NCBI GenBank assembly: GCA_032622095.1
Contig: CP136069.1
Span: forward strand, 45,300,194-45,364,193
Direction: 5' to 3'
DNA from: Siphonodentalium dalli
Lineage: Eukaryota; Mollusca; Scaphopoda; Gadilida; Siphonodentaliidae
Length of the DNA stretch: 64,000 bases
This document shows positions 39,201-54,200 of this stretch, one piece after another; position 1 is the first letter of the stretch; the number at the start of each line of letters is the position of its first letter. A program made the position numbers and the translations under genes. The notes under the pieces were generated by a model that was given only the letters and a program-made list of their open reading frames with translations, was not told the DNA's origin and ran no database searches.

Positions 39201-42200
39201 TGCCTGCTGGGTTTTTTTTGAAAAAAAAACTTGAGAAACACTATATTTTTTTTGTGTGGCCTAATATATCTCATTTTAACCACTGATTTAACAACAAAAA
39301 CAAATGGTAAAAAAATATGGAAGCTGAAAACAGTTTTTATTAAAAATACTATTAATAGTTTGTAAACAAAAAAAAGAAAAAAAAAAAAGTAATGTATTAA
39401 AATTTCATTATAAAATCAAGTTTTCCTCTGGGAAATATTAACCCTTTACCCAACAAACCGGCCAAAACCGGCCAAATAAAGCTGCAACAGCCTAAATTAT
39501 CTTGGGTCTGTCTCAATAAAACCATACAAATATGGATATCATTGGAACCGGCTCATTGACCACATTGTGATGGTTACAGTTATGCCCTGTGCCAATGCAT
39601 TCTCTTATATATGCGAGTCGACCATAGGTCGCCTCGCATATATAAGAGAATGCATTGGCCTAAAAAAATCTTTTTTAACACTTTTTACCATTTTTTCTTA
39701 CATTCTTTAACAATTTTATAATTTTTAATGTGTTAAGCCAATGCATTCTCTTATATATGCGAGGCGACCTATGGTCGACTCGCATATATAAGAGAATGCA
39801 TTGGCACAGGGCCGTTCTGTTGGGTAAAGGGTTAAAGAGGCCTTGGCTAACTTACTTCTCTTCCTGTGATGCCTTTATAAAGTTCTCCATGTCAAGTATT
39901 TGCAGAAGGACCAAAACTTCTAAGTAACTGGAATCATGTAGAAACATGTTAGCTGAATTGGCAAAAGCACAGAAGATCACATTTTTTCAGGGACATATGA
40001 ATAGGAATATGGGTAATTGTACAAACATTAAATTTTAGTGGTTTATAGCACACAAACATGAAAGTTATATTGTGAAGATGTCATCCATTCTGATCTTGCA
40101 CACTACAATTTGGACATGAAACTGATCATGGCCTTCAGCAAGCAACCTCCTACAGCCATGGACCTTTCCACAGTTGTCCACAGCTGTCAATCAAATAATT
40201 AAAAGTAGATATTTTCTACCAATCAGTGACTGAGCCAGTCACTTGCAGCATTGAGAATTCTTTATTCACTCTAGTTTTTATATCTGCGCATACTTTCCTT
40301 GTTAAATAGTGTATATTCAAACGACTTTTTTGTTGCCAAATCATACTGTTATCAAATTTTTATTTGTGCATTAATGTTGGAAATTTCATCCACGATTATA
40401 CAGTTTTTCATTTTTCAAATTCTCCCACTGCCTGCATAGTTGGTCATTCATTCGATTGTTAAAAAATTTGATTATTTGCTTTGCTTCAAATTCCGTATGC
40501 CACACAATGAACCCAAAACTTCTAAACAGAATGAATGTGCATGTGCAGGCAAAATGGTCACATGAGTCAAGTGACTTTCGTTTGGCAATGGCAACAGGAG
40601 TTACTTTTCACATGTATGTGTGGCTACACCTTGCTATATATGATTCTTTAGGACTAACCTTATTCTTTGTAGATACTTTTCTGCTGAAGCGTCTAACAAT
40701 CGTCTATAAGTCTGTCGTCTGCCAAAGCCATGTCTCTGAAAGCAGATGTAAAGTGGTAGCTATGACAACCTTGAATCTCCGACAGTAATAGCAACAACAT
40801 TACCTCTATCATTGTTTGAGGTAAATTATTAAGTAATAAAAAACAAATCATTCCAGGAAAATCTATTAAATAGGGGCTAAATCCATATATCCTGTAAACT
40901 GATACTGTACATAAAAAAAAATGCTATATGCAAAATAAATACACAGAACAGCATGTGATGTGAGCGCGATGAGTGAGATGGCATAAAAATACAAGAAGCG
41001 AAAGTCTTGAGGTTATCATTCCACAAACACAAGAGTGCTATAAACCATCGGCCAGTAACACATGTGTGCATTTCTGTGTTTATCACACACCTGCCACATC
41101 TTAATTTTTTCTATTTTTAAAGTTCCTGTTTTATTGTTGAGTCAAATCAACATTGTCCCATTCCACATACATGTGTGGAACAGCTTAGAAAATAAGACAC
41201 AGTCCAAAATGGAAGATCAAATGTTTTTCGGACAGTATTAAACAGGTGTGTAATTAATAATGAGGGGATTGATCTTTACAATCTTGCAGTTGTTCCAACT
41301 ATTGAATTACAACCCTTTATCTACTAAATACTCATTGAACAGAAGTTCCCTCAGGAAATAATCAGTTCAACAAACGACATATGGTTGTTTGTTGAACTTA
41401 TTATCTGAACATTCCCATCCAATAAATAGGATTCCTTCTGAACTGTATTGTATCATCTATCTATTTTCCTGAAAACCCTCCAGATGAATAATAGACCATA
41501 CCAATGTATTCTTTTATAAATCATTGGGAGAATCCATTTAATAAAGGGGTAAATTTCTGCCGCTTTTTATGCACTTTCTAACAAAACACAGCACACGATA
41601 GAGTCTCGCATATATAAGTGAATGCACTGGCTTACAAGGTCAAGGTAAATATTGTTAAGCCAATGTATTCACTTATATATGCGAGGCTCCCTATGGGAGA
41701 TTCGCATATATAAGAGGATGCATTGGCAAAGGGTTTTTCGCAAAATTTCATGAAGCTCCAGTCATGGAAGGGTTAAATTAAAACTGCTACAGGAAATTGA
41801 TTTCAGGAAAAGATTTCACAAATTTACAGCTGTATTTCCAACTATCCAGACAAGCTGCAATTCCTAACAGACCTGTATTTATAATACCTTGAATTTCTGG
41901 AACAAATTAATGAATTCTTTTTGACCAATTTCAAAATCTCTAAAATACAGCAGAAGAATTTCCAGAATTGCACACTGAAAAACAAAACAAAATCAATAAC
42001 TAAACATTCACATAAGTAAAATACTTAGTTCCTAATGTAGTATTACATTACAAGACACTTAACCCTTTACCCAACAGAAGGGCCCTGTGCCAATGCATTC
42101 TCTTATATATGCGAGTCGACCATAGGTCGCCTCGCATATATAAGAGAATGCATTGGCTTAACTCATTACAAATTATAAAATTGTTAAAGAATGTAAGAAA

Positions 42201-45200
42201 AAGTGTTAAAAAAAGATTTTTTTTAGGCCAATGCATTCTCTTATATATGCGAGGCGACCTATGGTCGACTCACATATATAAGAGAATGCATTGGCACAGG
42301 GCATAACTGTAACTATCACAATGTGGTCAAGGAGCCGATTCCAATGATATCCATATTTGTATGGTTCTATTGAGACAGACCGAAGATATTTTAGGCTGTT
42401 GAAGCTTTATTTGGCCGGTTTTGGCCGGTTTGTTGGGTAAAGGGTTAAGCAGGTGTTCCAAATGTATTATTACAGTATACTTGATCAATGTGCAATATAA
42501 TTATCTGAGTAGTTCAAGGAAGATACTGTGGCAAAGAGTAAGAATGATTGATTCATGTTACCAAATGCTTAAATATCTGTTGAAAAATAAACTAATAAAG
42601 GCATTAGTTAGTTTATTTATTGCACAACCATTGTTTATTGTCCTTGGATAATACAAACCAATTACATTTACAATGTCATTGACAATTTCAACTGTAACAG
42701 AACATGTCTTCACTAAATTTATGAGGTATAGTCTACATAAATCACAAGTTACAGCAATATCAACCTAAATGTTAGTATATTACAAGCTACAATCTTCAGA
42801 GTGTGCAATAAATATAGAACAACATAGTTGTGTGAACATGTTAAAGTGATATGAAACACTCTGGTATGGTGATCAAATAGAAATGGAGAATAATCTTGTT
42901 CAAAGTAGTAATTTTTACAAATAGTATATCCAAATCGACAACACACACCGTCATTCTTATATAATAATTAAATGCAGTGACTCTCCATGGCGAAATCGTT
43001 TTCGTTAGTTTATCGCCAATAGATGCGTCCTGAATCGAGTAGTAAATATTTACAATTGAGCGTAATTCTGACGATGTTTTCAATGGAGTGGTATGGTCGA
43101 TTTGCTTCAAATTTTCAGCGATGTTAGTAGAATGTTACATTCCTCCAGTTGTAATAGCGCATGAATACTAATTTATCAGTTTCACGCACCTGAACAAGTA
43201 CATAATATGTCTTAAACGTTATTGCACTCATCTATAGTGCCGCGAGGTAAAACTAAAAACTAGGGTTCTCCAATTACCATCGCATCACAACAACCTTGTG
43301 CAATAATGTTAAAAAGTTCACACACTTGTGTTGTTTTAACTATTTTTATTTTACAAAACATTTTGGCTGCATATGAATCTATAGCATGCTTCTCTCGCTG
43401 TCATCTCATCATTTCTGCATATAAAGAATAGACTATTCCAATGTAAAGTTGTAGAACTGAATGGGAGAGAGAATCCACCCAGTATTAAAATAAAAGGTTA
43501 AAGTAGAAGCTCAGTCAGTTAGCTGAGTAGCTGAGCGCACTAACCTGCTCCTTCAGGTTCTGGTAAGCCCAAACTAACTCTTGCCTTTCATTCTGAAATT
43601 AAATTCATAAGTGGAAAATAATATGTTTTTTCTCTGATAAAAACTACTACCGTACTGACCCGCGTTTAGGCCCAGGGGGCCTTTGTTTTATTTGAGCTCA
43701 AAAATCCAAGTGGGCTTAAACCCGAATATGACCCTTTGCAAACCAAAAATCCCAAGAAATCGGGACAGTAAAACTGAAGAAAAAATAAAGTCGATCCAGC
43801 AGTTTCGGTAAAATATACACGTCTTCCAGATTAAATAAAGTTAAGTATAAGTTACTTTGATAAAGTATTTGTTTCATTTTTATGTGTATATTAAAATATT
43901 ACTTGTTGTCTTGTTTTATTGCCCAAAATTCCCATAAATGACAGTTTGTAAGCATCATGGGTCATCGAATTTTTCTGCCATTTCAGACAGTTGGGTAAAT
44001 CCACTATCTATAGTCTATATCTATAGTTATTATCTATAGTTTATATCAATGTTCAGATAATTAAAAAATGTCAGAAAATTGTACAGGGAAATATTATGCA
44101 ACATATAAGAGAGCGACTTAATCCGATTAGGATAACAATGAACCCAGTTCTATTCATGGCCCGTTGTCTACAAAGATGTTACAATACAATAGTGACCAAT
44201 TTAACAAAGCCAGTGAGTCTAGTTAATTAACGAAATGACGTTGTAAATACGTATACAAAAAAAACACGTGTTTTAATGTTTAGAGTCATCGCTCCCAAAC
44301 CGTTGACACAGATTAATGTTTATACTATAGACTATAGTCTATACCGTAAAACGTGAAAAATAGCAGTTTAAAAATTTTAAATGAAAGTGTCAATGACACT
44401 GTAGCTCAACTTGGAAAGGGAATAATTTAATATATTACAGTCAATGGAGCGATTAGGAATGTGGAAAGTTGAATGTCTAATACTAGTTTATAGACATGAA
44501 GAGAAAAGTAAAATCCAAGATGGCTGCTGGTGGCCATGTTTTCAGCCGAATGACCCCAAAATGAGTCGTTCCCAACTACATGTCATCGTTAACATCAATG
44601 ACAAATTTTATGACGATCAGACTAAAGGTACGACCTGTGGCCCGTGCTAATGGATTAAATTTTGAAATCCAAGATGGCCACTGGCGGCCATGTTTTTTGT
44701 CCGAATGACCCCGAAATCAGAGTAAAGGTACGACCTGTAGCCCGTGGTAAAGGATTTAGTCATACAAAGAGTAAAATCCAAGTTGGCTGCTGGCGGCCTT
44801 TTTTTTTGGCCAAATGACCCCAAAATGACTCGTTCCCATCTACATGTCATTATTAACATTCATGACAAATTTTATGATGATCAGACTAAAGGTACAACCT
44901 GTAGCCCGTGCTAAAGGATTTAGTCATACAAAGAGTAAAATCCAAGATGGCTGCTGGCGACCATGTTTTTTGGCCGATTGACCCCAAAATTACTCGTTCC
45001 CATCTACATGTCATTGTTAAGAACCATGACAAATTTTATGATGAACAGACTAAAGGTACGACCTGTAGCCCGTGCTAAATAATTTAGTCATACAAAGAGT
45101 AAAATCCAAGATGGCTGCTGGCGGCCATGTTTTTGGCCAAATGACACCCAAAATTACTCGTTCCCATCTACATGTCAATATTAACATCCATGACAAATTT

Positions 45201-48200
45201 CATGATGATCAGACGAACAGTACGACCTGTGGCCCGTGCTAATGGATTAAATTTTGAAATCCAAGATGGCTGCTAGCGGCCATGTTTTTTGTCCGAATGA
45301 CCCCAAAATGACTCGTTCCCATTTACATTCCAATTTCAACAGCCATGAAAAATTTTATGATGATCAGACTAAAGGTACGACCTGTAGCCCGTGCTAAAGG
45401 ATTTAGTCATACAAAGAGTAAAATCCAAGATGGCTGCTGGCGGCCATGTTTTTTGAACGAATGACCCCAAAATGACTCGTTCCCATCTACATGTCATTAT
45501 TAACATTCATGACAAATTTTATGATGATCAGACTAAAGATACAACCTGTAGCCCGTGCTAAAGGATTTAGTCATACAAAGAGTGAAATCCAAGATGGCTG
45601 CTGGCGGCCATGTTTTTCGGCCAAATGACCCCAAAAGTACTCGTTCCCATCTACATGTCAATATTAACATCCATGACAAATTTCATGATGATCAGACGAA
45701 CAGTACTAACTGTGGCCCGTGCTAATGGATTAAATTTTGAAATGCAAGATGGCTGCTGGCGGCCATGTTTTTTGTCCGAATGACCCCAAAATGACTCGTT
45801 CCCATCTACATTCCAATTTCAACAGCCATGACAAATTTTATGATGATCAGACTAAATGTACGACCTGTAGCCTGTGCTAAAGGATTTAGTCATACAAAGA
45901 GTAAAATCCAAGATGGCTGCTGGCGACCATGTTTTTTGGCCGAATGACCCCAAAATTACTCGTTCCCATCTACATGTCAATATTATCATCCATGACAAAT
46001 TTCATGATGATCAGACAAACAGTACGACCTGTGGCCCGTGCTAATGGATTAAATTTTGAAATCCAAAATGGCCGCTGGCGGCCATGTTTTTTGTCCGAAT
46101 GACCCCAAAATGACTCGTTCCCATCTACATTCCAATATCAACAGCCATGACAAATTTTATGATGATCAGACTAAAGGTACGACCTGTAGCCCGTGCTAAA
46201 GGATTTAGTCATACAAAGAGTAAAATCCAAGATGGCTGCTGGCGGCCATGTTTTTTGGCCGAATGACCCCAAAATGACTCGTTCCCATCTACATGTGATT
46301 ATTAACATTATTGACAAATTTTATGATGATCAGACTAAAAGTAGGACCTGTAGCCCGTGCTAAAGGATTTAGTCATACAAAGAGTAAAATCCAAGACGGC
46401 TGCTGGCGGCCATGTTTTTTGGCCGAATGACCCCAAAATGACTCGTTCCAATCTACATGTCATTGTTAACATCCATGACAAATTTTATGATGATCAGACT
46501 AAAGGTACGACCTGTAGCCCGTGCTAAAGAATTTAGTCATACAAAGAGTAAAATCCAAGATGGCTGCTGGCGGCCATGTTTTTAGGCCGAATGACCCCAA
46601 AATAACTCGTTCCCATCTACATGTCAATATTAACATCCATGACAAATTTCATGATGATCAGACGAACAGTGCGACCTGTGGCCCGTGCTAATGGATTGAA
46701 TTTTGAAAACAAAGATGGCCACTGGCGGCCATGTTTTTTGTCCGAATGACCCCAAAATGACTCGTTCCCATCTACATTCCAATTTCAACAGCCATGACAA
46801 ATTTCATGATTATCAGACAAAAGGTATGACCTGTAGCCCGTGCTAAAGGATTTAGTCATACAAAGAGTAAAATCCAAGATGGCTGCTGGCGGCCATGTTT
46901 TTTGCCCGAATAACCCAAAAATGACTCATTCCCATCTACATGTCATTGTTAACATCCATGACAAATTTTATGATGATCTGACTAAAGGTACGACCTGTAG
47001 CCCGTGCTAAAGGATTTAGTCATGCAAAGAGTAAAATCGAAGATGGCTGCTGGCGGCCATGTTTTTTGGCCGAATGACCCCAAAATTATTCGTTCCCATC
47101 TACATGTCAATATTAACATCCATGACAAATTTCATGACGATCAGACGAACAGTACGGCCTGTAGCCCGTGCTAATGGATTGAATTTTGAAATCTAAGATG
47201 GCCGCTGGCGGCCATGTTTTTTTTCCGAATGACCCCAAAATGAATCATTCCGGTACAAATGTTGATGTCAACAGCTATGACAAATTTCATAATGATCCGA
47301 TCAAAGGTACGACCTGTAGCCTCTATTGTTGACGCCTTACGTACACACGCACACACGCGCACACGCACACACGCACACACGTACACACGGACGACGGACG
47401 ACAAAGCCATGGCAATAGCTCAAACTTTACAAAGTAAAGTTGAGCTAATAATGATTATTATATACTAACCACCGGGTACCAATACGACATCGGTATCTCT
47501 TTTTTTGAAGGCATCTTGTGCTGTTGTTGTTGTTGAATGACAAGTGCCCCTTCTGCCCCATTATTATACCCACCGTGTGTTTACATAACCAGGGAATGAG
47601 TTCTTTTTGTGTTTGGCCACATGTAGGAACATACCGACATACAAAGAATATGTTTTTACAGTACTGTTGTTGACATGTGTGCGATGCACGCACGTGATTC
47701 TTTGAAGTGATTGATGTTTACCGCGTTCTCAGATATACGCCGTTAGCGAGTGGGTTTGATGTCTGTCGACGTTTGGTTTCCCCCAGGAAGTATAATTGAA
47801 TAAACAAATGAGATTTTAAGATTCACTTTATTTTATTTTATATATTATTATCACTTACCTACGAAGTATAACTTTCCATTTTTCGTGGCATTCTCGCCGT
47901 CACCGATCGTTTGTGAATATTCTTCCCGTTATATATTGGAATTATTTATTTGGGAAGTATCATTAGCAAATAATTACTTACCACCGCTGAAATTTAACAA
48001 AATATGGGGTGGGCTTAAACACGAATATACCCCTGTGCATGGAATTTGGTCAAAAGATATGGGTGGGCTTAAACACGGGTATGGGCCTTGAGCCGGGTCA
48101 GTACGGTACTGTTCTACAGTTATAAAATGTATGCATTAAAGATGCATTATCGTAATTAATGCTCCCAAATTACTATTTCTTTGGCTTCTGGGGTAAAAAT

Positions 48201-51200
48201 TTTATACCATAGTTGACAGTGGATAGCATTATTTTGTTGCAATTAATCGATTCTGATAACTAAAGCGTATTTAGGAGAAATGTTGTTGTTGTTGATGATA
48301 TGGCGACCGTCTGATCGGATTAAGTACCACTAAACTGAATGGGAATCCAAAAAAATGGTTATTGCTTTAATTAATTAGCTGATGTTAAGACAATAAGATT
48401 TTACCTCTCATTCCTCAAAATCTCAAGAAAAGAGTTTCCTGGTAATTTGGTACTCATGCCAGACCTGTTTACTTTCAAAATTGGAAATAGGGAGATTTGT
48501 CCTCAGAAATAGGGAGATTTAGTGAAAATAAAAAAGGCCGCTCGGCCACAGTGTCCCCCGAACCGGTGGCTTCATTTGGAGCGGAGGCTTTGTAGAAGTA
48601 TACTATATGGATAAGACACTTGTGCATTGTCTCATTACTGACATGCATACAAATAACCAAATCTTAAAAAATCTCTTAAAGTCAAAATATAACCTCAAAT
48701 TGGCACAAAATGAAGAAAATTACAAGAAAAATTGAATTTTCAAAGTCGAAAAGCACCATAACTCTGAGAAAAATCATTCAAACTTGACCTGTATCGTGAT
48801 ATGACTGATCCACATGAAAACGGTATTTGCAATTAAAGGATCCAAACTTGAGATATCATCCGGAAACCGAAAAAATGAGAAATTTTCTAAGTAAAACAAG
48901 TCGAATAAAAGGTCGGTAGACGTCATGTCCGCCTCTAAGCATCGGCTTGATACAACCGTTGTTTGCGCATAAAAATTGGCATGGCAGAACACGAAATCGA
49001 ATTTGATCTGTCTTTTGTGCTAGTGAACCTACATATACCAAATTTAATTTCATTCAGTACACATTTACTAAAGTTATCATCCGGAAACCTCAAATTGGCA
49101 AAAATTCTAAGTCAAAAAGGGACATAACTCTGGTGAAAATTGGCGGGCAGAACCCGAATTCGAACTTGACCTGTGTTTTGCTGGGAGAGACACATACCAA
49201 ATTTGGTTTAAATCTGATGAAATGATTATGCTCAATTGTTCGTTCCGACGACTGCAGATCTTGCCAATTTCTTACCAGTTTTATTCTGGTCGGAGACATC
49301 TTCTAAAGCAGCTACAAAATTTAAGTTTTTTTGGGGTAAGTTGAATGGACAAGAATTACAACAAACTGATGAGTTGAAAATGGGGAGAGGTGTGGACTTC
49401 AACAATTTTAGACTTCAAAACAGATAACCTTCAGAAGCCATGTTTCGAAAAAACCTTTGGTTTTCACATTAATTTAAGTAAATGAACAGATTACTAACCA
49501 TGAATGGACCATTCTTCATCACAGCCGGTACTTCTGATAATGTCAGGTTTTCAAACTGCTCCATAATCTAGAAAAAATAAAATGAACACTATTTTTATAA
49601 ATTCTAACATTTAATGGAGTTGTGAATGACATTGAACATGCTAATGATATCTCATGAGATTTTTAATTACATAATAACTTAAATTACAGGGGAGGGGCTG
49701 TTTGTTGCTTGGGATTTATCATCACTTCAGCTGCTATGACATACATATATCACAATGTTGTTAGTTTTTTGGAGGAGGAAAGGGGAATAATTTCACTGAG
49801 ATATCACTCCACTGTAAAATGAAACCACTAACTCCCAGTAAATAACTGATAAACTTCCCCAGATACATCAATCAATTTAACCCTTCCATGAAATTTTGCG
49901 AAAACCCTGTACCAATGCATTCTCTTATATATGCGAGTCTCCCATAGGGAGCCTCGCATATATAAGAGAATGCATTTGCCTAACAATATTTACCTTGACC
50001 TTGTAAGCCAGTGCATTCTCTTATAAATGCAAGGCCCCCTATGCGAGACTCGCATATATAAATAAGAGAATGCACTGGCACACGATCTTTAATGCTGCAC
50101 CAGCGCAGCTCCCGTCATGAAAGGGTTAACATCACATAGCCAAGCGGCACTGAAAACAGAACCAGCTTAGTCATCGCTGGATGGCTTATGACAGCCTATG
50201 AAGCGCTATACATGTATCCAAAGGTACCAAATAAGCCACTTGGATCCCACGAGAACAACTAAACAATTCTTACCTTGCCAAAAATATGTGTAAATAATCA
50301 GAAACACGATGACAAACTGTTAGCCATTTACATCAGATTGCTTACGAATGGTAAGGCCAAACAAAATTAATGTTCTGTTTCTCGGACACCGGCCTCCTCA
50401 TAAAAATATGACCAGCTGGATACCTTTCAGGGCCCACCGAAAATAAAAATTACAAATCATCCAGCCGCTCTGCTTCACAAAACAATGTCAATAATATCTA
50501 TCCACTAATGGCCATAAATCTAGATAAACACATTCTAACTTGAATTTGATATTTCCATTTGTTATTTATGATAAAAATAAAGTTTTCTATTGTTTTTTTA
50601 AAACTGAAAGTACTTGGGTTGGTTGTACAACTGTTACATTGAAATTCTATTAACACTTAATCATGAAAGTCATTTTCACACCCAACAATTTTTTTTGATA
50701 ATTCGCTTACTTACATAAAAACCTACCTGCTCGGACATTTTGTCGTAATAAGTGTTAGTAAAAACAATGCCTGCTCAGGGGGGGGGGGGGGGTGTCAAAA
50801 AAATAATTCCGGGTACTTAGGGTGAGTGGTCAAGAGGACCCAAAAGCTAATTTTTCCACAGCTTAAAAAAATTGTCCTCCATATTTTTCAACTATTTTCG
50901 GCCTTAAAACATAGAGATAATGTAATTTTACATCATAACTGCATTAGGCAATCAGTATAGATTGTTTCTTGTTGTAAAATTACTAAATAGCCGTTATATG
51001 TCAGTCTAGGTCACTCAGAACATAAAATGCATGGACAAAGTGCATAAGCAATCATGGCCATGTCAAACTAGGCTAATCATATACACCGACACAGACAGAA
51101 AGTGGTGAAAATTCTAATATTCTTCTAAAAAATAATTATTTTGTATTTCTATGTCAACAAATTGTCGTGTCAGATTTTTTTTCCAACACCCCCCTGGCTA

Positions 51201-54200
51201 GTCCAAGTCTTCTTGTACTAAAACCAGCTAAGATATTGGGATGGCGATGCTGGCGTTTAGTCCAAGCCCGCTTGCATACCAATCCTACCACATGAGTTAC
51301 GCCCACGATCTGTGGCGGGAATTTGTGGTGTATTTTACTCGATTTACCTAGCAAATCAATACATGATGCTATATACATCGGAAAGGCTTACATCTTATGA
51401 TCATAATGGTGTATAATAATCTAACTTTAATGTTAAATTACACATAGAATATTCCGGTTGATTGACACAAACATCGATTTGTTTATCTGTTTGTTTACGT
51501 TTTAACCGAAAGCCGAAGTGGTCCGAATAAGTTCGGCATAATCCGCAGTTTGTTCTGGGAATTCTACTTTCCGTTTCTATATATAGCGCGGGTTTTCCGA
51601 ACAAAAATGGTGAAAACCGATCGCCCGAAAGTCCAGTTTTCTATGTGCTTTCAGAACAATTCCCGCACTAAAAACTTAATGACATAATGGAGGATCAGAA
51701 CGGTAGTTTTGTTGACAATTTTCGCAAGCAACTTGTCAAAATTGGAGCAAATTAGAACTCTTGTGTCTGACTTGCCAAGTTGCCATGCGTGTGATGTGCA
51801 TTTTGACATATGTGTTGATAAAATAATCGGAGAACCGAATCACACAGTTTCGAAATATAGTTCTTCCGTTTTAGTGGGACTTTTCAAACTTAAGGTTCAT
51901 TTATTTAGTGTATTACATTTATATCTCCAATGTTTAATTAATCTATTTATTATTTTATTTATTGACACACATAATTACGATTACAATGGAGAATTCATCG
52001 TAATTTGCGTTGTTGTCCAAAATCTACGGAATATTTTCAACGGAAAATGCCGAACACAGTTCGCGAGGTCAACCGAGTTCGCATACTTTAAAAAAATTGT
52101 AAACATTGAGGTAAATGTCTCTTTTCGCATTAAATTACCGTTTTAAATTCACCACTGATGTGGGTTTCAGATAAAATAGCATGTCTTTTGCGGAAAATAT
52201 CCGTTTATTGTCGCAATTGTGATATTTTATTTCATATAATTGTGGTTTTATTTGAGCGGGTCACTAACGCTTAAGCCGTGTCATAAGCGAGCATATAGGG
52301 CGGGCTTGGACTAAACGCCAGCATCGCCATCCCAATATCTTAGCTGGTTTTAGTACAAGAAGACTTGGACTACCCCCTGGCCTGCTCGGTAATTTAGTAG
52401 GTAAAATATAAAAACCTACCTGCCTGCACATTTTGAGAAAAAAAGTGCTCCGAGATCCAGAAAATAAACTTTGTGTGGCCTAATCTTCCCTTTTAAAACA
52501 TTTTATTATATCGTATAATGAGTACTTTGAATCCGCTATCCAATTAAACAGTCGATTTCATAACCAGAAGAAACTAATACCTTTGTATAGAGCTTGTTGT
52601 CATCAGATTCAGCATAAGAAAGTACAAGATTGGAATATTCTGCCTGAAAATAGAAACATTCAAAATTGTAAACAATCTTATTACTTTAACATTATTACCA
52701 AAAGGTATTATTGATATTAAACTATCATTTTTGTTATTTTTACTATAAAAGTTACTAAATAAGAAGGAATTAACAATGAAAGTGTCAATGACAATGTAGC
52801 TTAACTTGGAGGGGAATAGTTTCATGTGTTACAATCAATGGAGCAATTAGGAATGCGGAAAGCTAAATTGTCTAAGTAATACTAGATGTCATCATGGAGA
52901 GAGAGATATATATAAAGTAAAATCCAAGATGTCTGCTGGCGGCCATGTTTTCCAATGAAATTAAAAAACAGTTGATAGCTCCCATATAGTGGTCACCCCG
53001 AAGATCAATATGAAGTTCGGTGATGAGCGTATGCGGTCTGTAGGGTGTGCCAATGGATTTAGTCATGCAAAGAGTAAAATCCAAGGTGACTGCTGGCAGC
53101 CATGTTTTTTAAAGAAATTCAGAATAATTTGATGGCTCCCATCTAGAAGTCACCCAGAAGATCCATATGGAGTTTGGTGATATTGGATGAGGGTTAAAAT
53201 GGCTGGCATTGGCCATGTTTTTCATCAAAAATTATTCAAATTTGATAGCTCCCATCTAGCCACATCATAATGGCTTATGTATAAATTAACCCAGATTTTC
53301 GGATCATTTAAAACAGAATCAACTTATTAAATTGTATATTTCAGTCTTTTGAATTTTCAATTGAGCCAAAATTCCCACGGTGAATCAGAACAAGTGCCAT
53401 AGGCAAACCATTTCCAGAAATTCATGTTACAATTACTGATGCCTAATGGTAATATGGGCGTAGTTAAATATATAGTGTATAAAAGTTAAATACATTAAAA
53501 TAATAGAATTGTAAAAAAAGCAAATAACCTGATCTATACATAGTGAGCTAAAATTAGAACTGAAGGTGAATGACACATGAATAATTACTTATATATTTAT
53601 GTATATATCCGTGGCTCCTTGTGTTTATCAATTCCTACAATGGTGAGAAACTACATTAACCCTTACATGACTGGTCGTCTGCTTTTTTTCCTGAACATAT
53701 CTACAGATGAATAATAGAACATTCCAATATATACTTTTATAACTGATGGAAGAATCCATTCAGTAAACAAAGCATTAACCCTTTACCCAACAAACCGGCC
53801 AAAACCGGCCAAATAAAGCTTCAACAGCCTAAAATATCTTCGGTCTGTCTCAATAGAACCATACACATATGGATATCATTGGAACCGGCTCCTTGACCAC
53901 ATTGTGATAGTTACAGTTAGCCCTGTGCCAATGCATTCTCTTATATATGCGAGTCGACCATAGGTCGCCTCGCATATATAAGAGAATGCATTGGCCTAAA
54001 AAAAATCTTTTTTTAACACTTTTTACCATTTTTTCTTACGTTCTTTAACAATTTTATAATTTTTAATGTGTTAAGCCAATGCATTCTCTTATATATGCGA
54101 GGCGACCTATGGTCGACTCGCATATATAAGAGAATGCATTGGCACAGGGCCGTTCTGTTGGGTAAAGGGTTAATGGTGGTGTGCTAAAAATGACTGACCT

